A stretch of DNA of 64,000 nucleotides, from the NCBI GenBank assembly GCA_964507445.1, contig CAZDQF010000020.1:1-64000 (forward strand), written 5' to 3'. Every line of letters starts with the position of its first letter. Within the stretch, counting starts at the first letter, position 1. Shown here piece after piece: positions 1-8,318 of this stretch. Below the pieces are notes generated by a model. The model did not search any database. It saw only the letters and a list, made by a program, of their open reading frames with translations, and was not told the origin of the DNA. The stretch comes from GCA-2683135 sp964507445. Lineage in GTDB: Bacteria; Planctomycetota; GCA-002687715. Made by a program: the position numbers and the translations under genes.

Positions 1-156
1 GACCGCCCTGCTGGCCGCCTTGCTGACCGCCTTGCTGACCGCCTTGCTGACCGCCTTGCTGGCCGCCCTGCTGGCCGCCCTGCTGGCCGCCCTGCTGGCC
101 GCCTTGCTGACCGCCTTGCTGACCGCCTTGCTGACCGCCCTGTTGTCCGCCGCCCA
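1..156 (-). repeat. 12-nt tandem repeat encoding GGQQ units
   Basis: Thirteen tandem 12-nt units fill positions 1-156 and continue past the window edge. Units vary only at a few positions (GACC/GGCC and CTGCT/TTGCT variants). On the minus strand each unit encodes Gly-Gly-Gln-Gln in the frame of the coiled-coil gene. Because the unit is a multiple of three, copy-number change would lengthen or shorten the tail without a frameshift. Confidence 0.9.
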
Positions 157-1777
157 GTAGCTCCCTCGCGGCGTCCGCAGTGCGAGCGGCGTCTTCGTGG
201 TCTTCCGCCAGTCGCTCAGCCATCTGCTCCGCGCTTCCGCTCCGACTGGCCAGCCGGTTGAGCGCCTGGAGCGCGTCTTCGAGTTGCTCGGCGCCACGTC
301 CGGCGGCCTGGCCAGCCTCCGCGTGGGCGTTACGACCCGCCGCCTCGGCGGTCTCGGCGAATTGTCCTCCGGCTTGCTGGAGGGCATCCGCCGCCGTGGC
401 GCGGGCCTCGGCATCGGCGGTCCCTGTCCCGGCGCTCTGATTCACCTGCTCACTCAGGGCGGTGGCCTCCTTGGCCACGGCCTCCGCTTCGGCGGCCGTG
501 GCGGCGTCGAGCGCGGCCTGCGCGGCGGCTGCTTCGGCCAGCGCGTTGGCCGCCGTCCGAGCGGAGCCGGCGGCCCGCTCACGGTTGGCCTTCTTCTCGG
601 CCGGAGTGTTGGCTTCGGCCTCACCAGCGTTCGCGGCCTGAGCGGCTGCCTGTTCCGCCCTGTCGGCCGCTTCACCCATGGCGCGGGCCAGGTTCGCCAT
701 CTCGGTGGTGCGAGCGGCTTCGGCGCGGCCCGCCTCGGCGGCTTGAGGATCACCCGCGGCCTCGGCTGCGTCTCGCTGGTTCTTGGCTCGCTGCTCCAGC
801 GCCTCGGCGGCGGCTTCAGACTCGGTCTGCATGGCCCGGGCGCGACGCTGCACCCGGTCGAGGGCGTCGAGCTCACGCGGACTCAGCGCGCGATTGCCGT
901 CCGCCGGCGGTCGTCCCTCTTCCAGCCGCCGCACCGCTCCGTCAGCGGCCATCCGGGCCTCCGAACCAGCGGTGATGGCGTCGGTGTTGCGCTTGACGAC
1001 GTCGCCCCTGTCCCGCAAGTCCTGAGCCTGACGGGCGGCCTGACCGGCGCTCATGCTGCCCTTGGTCGCCTCCAGGTCACGCGCTCGCTGGTCCAGCTCC
1101 CTCAGGGTCTGCTTCAGGTGGTCCAGCGTGCGGTCCAGGGCGTCCAGGTCTTCCAGCTTGTCGCCGAACTCGGTCTTGAGGCGATCCTGGTTCTGAGCGT
1201 GCTCCTGGCGTAGCTGCTGCAGGTCGGCGATGGAGCGCTGGATGGCCTGCTGCTGCTCAGGTGTGAGGGCGTTCTTGATGGCGTCCGTCTGGTCTTTGAT
1301 GTCCTGCTCTCGATCCCGGAGGTCCGAGATGCGGCGGGACATCTCCTCGAACTCCCGCAGCTTGCGCTCCAGCTCCGCCTGATTGGCGTCTCTCTCGAGG
1401 AGCAGGTCGAGCAGGGTCTGGATCTCGCTGACCACCTTGGTGGCGTTGGAGAGGCTCTCGAACGCCCGCCCGGTCCGCACCTGCTCCGTGATCTCGGACA
1501 TCTGCTCTGCGAGATCGATGGAGTCCAGCTGCTTGACAGCGGCCTTGAGGAGATCCGCCGAGCGTTGGCGACCTTCCCGCTCCATGCGCTTGCGGAGGTT
1601 CTCCACGCGGCGCTTCAGCTCGCTGACCCGGCGGATGGCCGTTTCCTGTGCGCGAACGATCCGCTGGATCTCCTTCTCGCTGGGCTGCCCCGCTCCGCCG
1701 CCCTGGGCGGGGAGGAGAGGTGTCGCCATCAACGTCAGGATGAGGTAGCAGGTGGTCTTCATGGTCGGGCCTGTCAT
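1..1777 (-). CDS. Secreted coiled-coil protein with GGQQ repeat tail (C terminus outside window)
   Basis: The frame opens at ATG 1777 and is still open at position 1, so the C terminus is missing. Residues 6-25 (MKTTCYLILTLMATPLL...) look like a signal peptide. About residues 35-250 are charged and heptad-like, fitting a long coiled coil. Residues 250-530 are rich in Ala, Glu, Arg and Gln, and from about residue 541 the protein is pure Gly-Gly-Gln-Gln units. A GAGGG ribosome site precedes ATG 1777; a second Met at 1762 has none. The start lies 10 nt after the stop of the DUF4175-like gene, so the two are probably cotranscribed. No catalytic domain is recognised. It may be a periplasmic partner of its membrane-bound neighbour, which is inferred from position only. 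Confidence 0.8.
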   Translation of the reverse strand, partial: MTGPTMKTTCYLILTLMATPLLPAQGGGAGQPSEKEIQRIVRAQETAIRRVSELKRRVENLRKRMEREGRQRSADLLKAAVKQLDSIDLAEQMSEITEQVRTGRAFESLSNATKVVSEIQTLLDLLLERDANQAELERKLREFEEMSRRISDLRDREQDIKDQTDAIKNALTPEQQQAIQRSIADLQQLRQEHAQNQDRLKTEFGDKLEDLDALDRTLDHLKQTLRELDQRARDLEATKGSMSAGQAARQAQDLRDRGDVVKRNTDAITAGSEARMAADGAVRRLEEGRPPADGNRALSPRELDALDRVQRRARAMQTESEAAAEALEQRAKNQRDAAEAAGDPQAAEAGRAEAARTTEMANLARAMGEAADRAEQAAAQAANAGEAEANTPAEKKANRERAAGSARTAANALAEAAAAQAALDAATAAEAEAVAKEATALSEQVNQSAGTGTADAEARATAADALQQAGGQFAETAEAAGRNAHAEAGQAAGRGAEQLEDALQALNRLASRSGSAEQMAERLAEDHEDAARTADAARELLGGGQQGGQQGGQQGGQQGGQQGGQQGGQQGGQQGGQQGGQQGGQQGGQQGG

Positions 1778-1787
1778 GTCGGCGCCC

Positions 1788-4115
1788 TCACTTCTTCTTG
1801 GTCAGCTTCTGGATGTCTGCGCGGATGCCTCGCTGCATGTCCAGGAGGTCTTTGAAGCCCTGGATGACATCGAGGTAGTCTTCCCAGGCTTCGAGCTTCT
1901 CGATCAGCAGCACCACGTCATCGTGAAGCAGCCTCTGCATCTCGTGGGCGCTCTCCAGCTGTTCCAGGCGGTCGTCCTGGGTGGCCACGAGGTTCGCGCG
2001 CTGAAGGCGGCGGTGGGCCTCGGGAGAGCGTTCTGCGGCGGTGCGGACCAACAACTCTGTGATGGAGGTGAGCCGCCCGATGATGGTGGAGTCGTCGACG
2101 ATCGGCTTCACCTGCGCGACAGCGTTTCCATAGATCTGGAAGATGTCGCCGGCTTGACCTGATCGGTAGGAGGCCGTGAGGAGCCCGATGAGCTTCTCTG
2201 TGAGGGCTCCCTCGTCGATCCGGTTCCAGAGGTAGCCGTCGTACACCCTCATGAACTGGCGAGCGGTGGCCTTCAGCTCGATCGTGACGCGCTGCTGCCC
2301 CTGGTCGAGCCTCCAGAGGCTGGACTGGATCTTGGTGGCGTCCAGCTTCTCGCCCTTGATCTCGTTGATCAGGTTGCGGGTGTCGTCCTTCCGCGTCTCC
2401 ACCAGCGTGGCGATGTCGCGGACCCGCGTGCGCAGGCGCACCTGTCGTTGTGCGAGTTCCCGTTGCAGGTCCTCGGATGAGAGGACCTGGACCTGATACT
2501 CGTAGTCTCCGAACGTTCGGTGGGGGAGCGGTTGAGAGGCGGTCTTTCGATTGTCCGCGGCGAGGAACCGGAACGCGAAACGGTCGCCGACCTGTATGGG
2601 GCGCGCTGCTCTTGCCGGGTTGTCGCCTTGCGCCTCTCGCGCCGGCATGACGACGCCGCCCACGTTCAGGGAGTGGAAGAACGGCAGCCGATCATCCCCC
2701 AGCTTCGCGCCGACGATGTCCTCATCAGTGAAGATGATGGCGCCGTCGTCCAGCCGCTCGCCGTCGTCTCCCCAGCGAACCCCGACCTCCGTGACGCCGT
2801 AGTCGTCGGAGGCGACCCCCTTGAGAGGGATGGTGGCGTTGGGGGTGACGAACAGCCCCGTGTATGCCGGCATCTCCACCGCCACACGCGGGGCTTGATC
2901 GGCTTCCGCGGTCACGACGTATCGCGGCACATCGGCGGAGTGCACGTCGTTGTCACCCTTCAGCCGGTACGTGTAGAAGTCGTTGCCTTCGACGACGAAC
3001 GAGTGGACGTAGGAGCCGTTCGGTCCGGGTGTCAACTCCAGCGTGCCCGAACTGTCGAGCTCGAGATCGAACCTGGTCAGCGGCATGTTCACGTCGAACC
3101 GCATGGTGATGCGGGTCCCCTCCGGTGCGCTGATGTTGGCGTCCGGCAGGGTGCGGGCCGGGAGCTGGGTGTAGGCCGGGTGGTCATAGTCCGCCATGAA
3201 CCCGGTCACTCGCGGGGCCTGATCCACGTGGATGATGTACTCGGGGACACCGTCGTCATCGTCTCCGCCCTCGGCGAAGAGGACGATGGAGCGGGTCAGG
3301 GGCGGGAAGATGTGCTGGAAGTAGTCGTTCTTCGGGGACTTCCCCATGGAGATGCTCTGCTCGTCTCCGCCCTCCAGCGGCCTGACGACCAGGTCCACCT
3401 CGTCCGGCAGCTTGCCGTTGGCTTCGGATACCTGGACCTGGAGCGGGGTGCGTTCCGGAACGTGGAGCACGATCCTGCGACCATCCCGTTCCTCTTCCCG
3501 GTTGAAGCGCTCCAGATCAGTGATCGACAGGATCAGGGTGTGCTCCCGAGGCCACGGGACATCCTGCAACAGGAGCTGGCGTCGGACCCACAGCCCGAAG
3601 GTCTCAGGTCGCGCGACCCCGAAGCCACCGAAGAGCAGGACGGCGGTGATCGCCAGGAGCATCGGCTTGCGGCACGCCCTGAGATCCACGGCCCCCGAGA
3701 AACTGTGGCTCGAGAACCGGGCCGCGGTGTCGGCGATGGTGGCCCTGATGAGCTCGGGAGACTCCACGGCCTGACCGCTTTGAAGGTCCTTCTCCAGCTG
3801 AATGGAGGAGATGACCTGGTCCTTGAGGGCCGGGTCGGCCCGCTCGGCCATGAGGGCCAACTCCTCGAGAGATGGCTTGGCGAGGAGCGGCCGCAGGAGG
3901 TGCTTCAGGGCGATGAACGCCAGGCAACCCAGGGAGAGGATGAGGAGCACGGCCCGCACGGCTGTGGGAAGCCGCAGCGTGTAGTCCAGGACCAGGGTCG
4001 CGGCCGCCAGTCCGCACGCGACGGCGGCCATGCGAGGCGTCCCCGTGAGGAGGATGCGGAGCAACAGCCTGCGGGACAGCGCCTGCAAGCGTGAGATGAC
4101 GGACCTGAGCTCCAT
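1788..4115 (-). CDS. DUF4175-like large membrane protein
   Basis: A 775-residue protein. The start is ATG 4115 (MELRSVISRL) because AGGAG lies just upstream; the frame is open further but has no ribosome site. Two hydrophobic segments near residues 27-60 and one near 145-165 anchor the N terminus. The middle is a long beta-rich, probably extracytoplasmic region, and the last 230 residues are helical and coiled-coil-like. This matches the layout of DUF4175-type proteins found beside MoxR/Bat operons (family knowledge; no catalytic motif seen). It is followed after 10 nt by the GGQQ coiled-coil gene. Molecular function is unknown. Confidence 0.7.
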   Translation of the reverse strand: MELRSVISRLQALSRRLLLRILLTGTPRMAAVACGLAAATLVLDYTLRLPTAVRAVLLILSLGCLAFIALKHLLRPLLAKPSLEELALMAERADPALKDQVISSIQLEKDLQSGQAVESPELIRATIADTAARFSSHSFSGAVDLRACRKPMLLAITAVLLFGGFGVARPETFGLWVRRQLLLQDVPWPREHTLILSITDLERFNREEERDGRRIVLHVPERTPLQVQVSEANGKLPDEVDLVVRPLEGGDEQSISMGKSPKNDYFQHIFPPLTRSIVLFAEGGDDDDGVPEYIIHVDQAPRVTGFMADYDHPAYTQLPARTLPDANISAPEGTRITMRFDVNMPLTRFDLELDSSGTLELTPGPNGSYVHSFVVEGNDFYTYRLKGDNDVHSADVPRYVVTAEADQAPRVAVEMPAYTGLFVTPNATIPLKGVASDDYGVTEVGVRWGDDGERLDDGAIIFTDEDIVGAKLGDDRLPFFHSLNVGGVVMPAREAQGDNPARAARPIQVGDRFAFRFLAADNRKTASQPLPHRTFGDYEYQVQVLSSEDLQRELAQRQVRLRTRVRDIATLVETRKDDTRNLINEIKGEKLDATKIQSSLWRLDQGQQRVTIELKATARQFMRVYDGYLWNRIDEGALTEKLIGLLTASYRSGQAGDIFQIYGNAVAQVKPIVDDSTIIGRLTSITELLVRTAAERSPEAHRRLQRANLVATQDDRLEQLESAHEMQRLLHDDVVLLIEKLEAWEDYLDVIQGFKDLLDMQRGIRADIQKLTKKK

Positions 4116-4234
4116 GTAACTCCTGACGTTCGAGCGACATCCGAGGTTCCCGAGACTCTGGTCGGGTGGGCTCCGCGGTGCCCCTTGAATCAACCAATCG
4201 GATGGCAGGATGCTTCAACTTGCCGAGGGAACTG

Positions 4235-4240
4235 ATTATA
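4235..4240 (-). promoter_or_regulatory. Candidate -10 box TATAAT
   Basis: On the minus strand the hexamer is a perfect TATAAT, about 120 nt before ATG 4115, in the 216-nt gap after hutU. No good TTGACA-like -35 is seen at 16-18 nt. It would start a separate transcript for the DUF4175-like and coiled-coil genes. Confidence 0.4.
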
Positions 4241-4331
4241 CGGGGCTTCCGCCCGTGTTCCCTGAGCCGTTTCCTGATCCCGCAAAAACGCCGCTGGAGG
4301 CAGGATTCGCCATCTCGGGCGATCCCGCGGG

Positions 4332-5990
4332 TCAGTCGGAGATCATGGGGAGGTTCAACCGGTGATCACGGGCGCACCGCAGGGCCTCCTCGTAGCCGGC
4401 GTCGGCGTGCCGCATCACCCCGCTGGCGGGGTCGTTCCAGAGGACCCGCTCTATGCGCCGCGCAGCCTCGTCGCTGCCGTCGCAGACGATGACCAGGCCG
4501 GCGTGCTGCGAGAAGCCCATCCCGACGCCGCCGCCGTGGTGGAACGAGACCCACGTGGCGCCCGACGCCGTGTTCAGGAGTGCGTTCAGCAGCGGCCAGT
4601 CGGAGACCGCGTCGGAGCCATCCCGCATGGACTCGGTCTCCCGGTTCGGGCTGGCCACCGAGCCCGAGTCCAGGTGGTCGCGGCCGATGACCACGGGGGC
4701 CTTCAGGCGGCCGTCCCGGACCATCTCGTTGAAGGCGAGGCCGAGGCGATGACGATCTCCCAGGCCGACCCAGCAGATACGGGACGGAAGACCCTGGAAG
4801 TGGATGCGTTCCTGCGCCATGTCGAGCCACCGATGCAGGTGAGAGTCGTCAGGCATGAGCTCCTTGACGACGGCGTCCGTGGCGTGGATGTCCTCCGGGT
4901 CGCCGGAGAGGGCGGCCCAGCGGAACGGCCCGACACCCCGGCAGAAGAGCGGGCGAATGTAGGCCGGCACGAACCCTGGGAACGCGAAGGCGTCTTCGAG
5001 TCCCTCTTCCTGGGCCACCTGTCGGATGTTGTTGCCGTAGTCGAAGGTGGGGACACCCATCCGGTGGTAGGCCAGCATGGCCTCCACGTGGGTCCGCATG
5101 GACGCTCGCGCCGCCGCTTCCACGGCGGCCGGGTCAGCGGTCCGTTTCTCGTCCCATTGTTCCAGGGTCCACCCGGAGGGGAGATAGCCGTTCACCGGGT
5201 CATGGGCTGACGTCTGGTCCGTCACCGCGTCAGGCCGGATGCCGCGCGCGACGAACTCGGGGAGGAGGTCCGCCGCGTTGCCGAGGACTCCCACGGAAAC
5301 CGCTTCCCCTGTGGACCGGGCCTGCTCCATCCACGACAACGCCTCGTCCACGTCTTCCGTGGAGCGGTCCAGGTAACCCGTATCCAGCCGTTTGCGTATC
5401 CGCTCCGGGCGGCACTCGATGGCCAGCATGGAGGCGCCGGCCATGGTGGCGGCCAGCGGCTGCGCTCCGCCCATGCCCCCGAGCCCGGCGGTCAGGACCC
5501 ACTTGCCCTGCAGGTCACCGCCGAAGTGCTGGCGCCCCATCTCCGCGAACGTCTCGTAGGTCCCCTGCACGATCCCCTGGCTGCCGATGTAGATCCAGGA
5601 CCCGGCGGTCATCTGGCCGTACATCATGAGCCCCTGCCTATCCAACTCGTTGAAGTGATCCCATGTAGACCATCGAGGGACGAGATTGGAGTTGGCGATC
5701 AGCACCCTCGGGGCGTCCGCGTGAGTGCGGAAGACGCCCACCGGCTTGCCCGACTGGACCAGCAGGGTCTCATCCTCCTCGAGCTCCTTGAGGCTGGCGC
5801 AGATCTGATCGAAGCACTCCCAGGAGCGGGCCGCTCGCCCGATCCCGCCGTAGACCACCAGGTCATCCGGGCGCTCTGCCACCTCCGGGTCCAGGTTGTT
5901 CTGGATCATGCGGAGGGGGGCCTCGGTCAGCCACGAGCGGGCCGAGATTTCGGTGCCTCGTGGAGCGCGCACGGGTCGTGGTCCTGACAT
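4332..5990 (-). CDS. hutU: Urocanate hydratase
   Basis: Converts urocanate to 4-imidazolone-5-propionate with tightly bound NAD+, the second step of histidine breakdown, in the cytoplasm. The 552 residues match the usual ~555. Visible family signatures are the N-terminal VRAPRGTE and NNLDPEVAE, the NAD-binding AGLGGMGGAQP, the active-site cysteine segment PLFCRGVGPFRW, and GRDHLDSGSVASPNRETESM. The N terminus aligns with the family from its first residues, which supports ATG 5990. It starts 11 nt after the upstream prenyltransferase-fold gene, so it is the last gene of that operon. No hutH, hutI or hutG lies in the window, so it is an isolated pathway gene here. Confidence 0.96.
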   Translation of the reverse strand: MSGPRPVRAPRGTEISARSWLTEAPLRMIQNNLDPEVAERPDDLVVYGGIGRAARSWECFDQICASLKELEEDETLLVQSGKPVGVFRTHADAPRVLIANSNLVPRWSTWDHFNELDRQGLMMYGQMTAGSWIYIGSQGIVQGTYETFAEMGRQHFGGDLQGKWVLTAGLGGMGGAQPLAATMAGASMLAIECRPERIRKRLDTGYLDRSTEDVDEALSWMEQARSTGEAVSVGVLGNAADLLPEFVARGIRPDAVTDQTSAHDPVNGYLPSGWTLEQWDEKRTADPAAVEAAARASMRTHVEAMLAYHRMGVPTFDYGNNIRQVAQEEGLEDAFAFPGFVPAYIRPLFCRGVGPFRWAALSGDPEDIHATDAVVKELMPDDSHLHRWLDMAQERIHFQGLPSRICWVGLGDRHRLGLAFNEMVRDGRLKAPVVIGRDHLDSGSVASPNRETESMRDGSDAVSDWPLLNALLNTASGATWVSFHHGGGVGMGFSQHAGLVIVCDGSDEAARRIERVLWNDPASGVMRHADAGYEEALRCARDHRLNLPMISD

Positions 5991-6001
5991 GGGGAGAGTG
6001 C

Positions 6002-7144
6002 CTATCGGTGGAAGATGGGGAGGTACTGATTGGGGATCTGGAGGATAACGCAGGCGACGGCGGTGGCGAAGGCTGTCCCAGGGCCCGTGGTGTTCAGCCA
6101 GGAACCGTCCTCCCGCTGATTGGCGAGCAGGTCCTTGGCGATGCGGGGCCAGTACCAGTCCCAGAGCTGATGTGAGTTGCGCTCGTCGGAGCAGAGGAAG
6201 AAAACCTGTGACGCGTAGTAGTGCCCGTAGAAGTAGAAGTAGTGATGCCTGTGTCGTCGGTTGAACTGCGGCATCTGGGCCTTGAGGTACTGGACCCCTG
6301 CGCGGATCAGCGGGCTGTCATAGATGCCGGAGTGGTTGAGGCTGGCGATCCCGGCGGCGGTCAGGGCGAAGGTGGTCCGCGAGCTGGGTTCCAGCTTGTA
6401 CTTGAAGCCTCCGAATGTGGAGTGGGCCGGGTTCTTGTAGGCCGACTTCTCCACGTACTCGTAAGCGCGGTCAATGGTCCGCTTCGGTACGCGGATCCCC
6501 ACGTTGCGAGCCGCCCGTAGCGCCATCAGCTGACACACGGTGATGGACATGTCGGCGCGATCTGAGTACGGCCGGTAGCGCCAACTCCCCAGCTGGTTCT
6601 GTGACTTGACGATCAGGTCCACGGCCAGCTGGAGCTTCTGCTTGACGTCGGCGCGGTGCGTCATCCCGTACGTCTCGGCGAGGAACAGCGTCGCGAACGC
6701 GTGGCTGTACATCCGGGTGTCATGCCCGGTGATGAAGCCGATGTTGGGGTCCACCCGACTCAGGACGAAGTCGACCCCTTTCTCCACCACCGGCCCGTAG
6801 CGGCCCCGTCCGGGCAGATGCCCGCCGGAGAGGAACGCCATGAGGCAGAGCCCGGTGACGCCGACATGGGGCTTGGTGTTGGCGGTGATCACGTAGGAGC
6901 TGCCGCGCTTGTAGCCCACGTCCTGGATCCACCCCCCGGTGCGCGCGTCCTGATCGTCCTTCAGCCAGCGCAGCCCCTTCGCGACGGCCTCGCGAACGCG
7001 AGCCGGGTCCGGGTCGAGGACCCGTCCGGTCGCTGCGTTGGAGACTCGAGGCGGCCGCGGAGAGCCCGAGGGCTCTCCCGTGAAGGACGGGGCGACGACG
7101 GCGGCGGCTGACAGGATGAGTGCGGCGGCCGTCGATCTACGCAT
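6002..7144 (-). CDS. Secreted prenyltransferase/squalene-oxidase repeat-like protein (copy 2)
   Basis: A 380-residue protein with an N-terminal signal-like segment (MRRSTAAALILSAAAVV) and an alpha-toroid repeat pattern as in terpene-cyclase/prenyltransferase repeat proteins. Repeats such as GLRWLKDDQDARTGGWIQD, LGSWRYRPYS and QREDGSWLNTTGPGTAFATA carry the QW-like and GSW features. The DxDD motif of squalene cyclases is not seen, so enzymatic cyclase activity is not supported. It is a close paralogue of the gene just upstream, overlapping it by one base (TGATG). The role is unknown; these proteins are common in Planctomycetota. Confidence 0.8.
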   Translation of the reverse strand: MRRSTAAALILSAAAVVAPSFTGEPSGSPRPPRVSNAATGRVLDPDPARVREAVAKGLRWLKDDQDARTGGWIQDVGYKRGSSYVITANTKPHVGVTGLCLMAFLSGGHLPGRGRYGPVVEKGVDFVLSRVDPNIGFITGHDTRMYSHAFATLFLAETYGMTHRADVKQKLQLAVDLIVKSQNQLGSWRYRPYSDRADMSITVCQLMALRAARNVGIRVPKRTIDRAYEYVEKSAYKNPAHSTFGGFKYKLEPSSRTTFALTAAGIASLNHSGIYDSPLIRAGVQYLKAQMPQFNRRHRHHYFYFYGHYYASQVFFLCSDERNSHQLWDWYWPRIAKDLLANQREDGSWLNTTGPGTAFATAVACVILQIPNQYLPIFHR

Positions 7145-8310
7145 CAGCGATGGAAGATCGGCAGGTACTCGTTGGGCACCTGCAGGATGATGGTGGCGAC
7201 GGCGGTGGAGAACGCCCGCCCCGGTCCCGTGCCGTTACGCCAGGATCCGTCCGCTTCCTGCCCGCCCAGGAGCTCCTCGGAGATCCGGCTCCAGTACCAC
7301 TTCCACAGCGTCCGGTCCTTGTCTCCGGCGAAGAAGAACACCTGGGCGGCGTAGTAGTGGCCGTACCAGTAGAAGTAGTGCCACTTGAAGTGGCGATACT
7401 GGCGGGCCATCTCCGCGCGCAGGTAGGAGATGCCGCCCTTGATGAGCTCGTGGTCGTAGGTGCCGGTGTGGTTGAGCGTGGCGATCCCCGCCGCCGTGAG
7501 GGCGAAGGACGTGCGGGCGCGGTCCTTCTCCTGGTACTTGAAGCCGCCGTAGTACCGGGAGGCGCGGCTCTTGTACGCGGAGCGGACCACGTAGTCGTAC
7601 GCGCGATCGATGGTCGCCTTGGGGACCCGGATGCCGATGTTGCGCGCGGCGCGCAGGGCCATGATCTGGCAGACCGTGATGGACATGTCCGATTCAGGCG
7701 AGAACGGGTTGTAGCGCCAACTGCCGTACTTGTTCTGCGCCTTGACCGTGAGGTCAACGGCTAACTGCAGCTTCTCCTTGACGTCCTCCCTGTGCGTCAT
7801 GCCGAAGATCTCGGCGAGGAACAGGGTGGCGTAGGCGTGGCTGTACATCCGGGTGCCGTGCTGGGAGACATAGCCCGAGTGCTTGTCCACGCACTTGAGG
7901 ATGAAGTCGGTGCCTCGCTGCACCACGTCCCCGTGACGCCCACGACCTGGCAGGTGCCCGCCGGAGAGGAAGGCCATGAGGGCGAGGGCCGTGACGCCCA
8001 CGTGGGGCTTCGCCATGGCGGTGCGCTGGTAGTCGCTGTTGAACTTGAACCCAACGTCCTGCACCCAACCGCCAGTGGCCGGGTCCTGGGTGCGTCGGAG
8101 ATAATCGAGCCCCTTGTTCACCGCGAGCTTGACCTTGTCCGCGGGGAGCTCGAGGGGGGGCGCCTCCGGGATGGCGGCCGGCGCCTCATGGCGGACGCTG
8201 GGCATGCGGGGCAGCGGGGTGGTCGGCGGGCGCTGGTTGACGGCGGCGCCGGCCAGCACGGCGCCGCCGACGAGCGCGAATACGACGATGGGCAGCTTCT
8301 TGGTCTTCAT
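7144..8310 (-). CDS. Secreted prenyltransferase/squalene-oxidase repeat-like protein (copy 1)
   Basis: A 388-residue protein starting at ATG 8310 (MKTKKLPIVVFALVGG, signal peptide or anchor); an upstream in-frame TTG at 8331 is less likely. It has the same toroid repeats as the next gene: GLDYLRRTQDPATGGWVQD, GSWRYNPFSPESDMSITVCQ, QEADGSWRNGTGPGRAFSTA, and both end in QIPN/QVPN-x-YLPIFHR. The two copies clearly arose by tandem duplication. It begins 8 nt after the PQQ-propeller gene stops, so PQQ protein, both toroid proteins and hutU form one run. No catalytic residues are recognised. Confidence 0.8.
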   Translation of the reverse strand: MKTKKLPIVVFALVGGAVLAGAAVNQRPPTTPLPRMPSVRHEAPAAIPEAPPLELPADKVKLAVNKGLDYLRRTQDPATGGWVQDVGFKFNSDYQRTAMAKPHVGVTALALMAFLSGGHLPGRGRHGDVVQRGTDFILKCVDKHSGYVSQHGTRMYSHAYATLFLAEIFGMTHREDVKEKLQLAVDLTVKAQNKYGSWRYNPFSPESDMSITVCQIMALRAARNIGIRVPKATIDRAYDYVVRSAYKSRASRYYGGFKYQEKDRARTSFALTAAGIATLNHTGTYDHELIKGGISYLRAEMARQYRHFKWHYFYWYGHYYAAQVFFFAGDKDRTLWKWYWSRISEELLGGQEADGSWRNGTGPGRAFSTAVATIILQVPNEYLPIFHR

Positions 8311-8318
8311 AGTCAACC

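Noticed and set aside
1..156. Tandem repeats as a CRISPR array
   Set aside because: Units are 12 nt with no spacers, and they are in frame within a coding sequence as GGQQ.
6002..8310. Toroid proteins as squalene-hopene cyclases
   Set aside because: They are too short for cyclases (about 380 versus 630 residues) and lack the DxDD motif, although they share repeat features.
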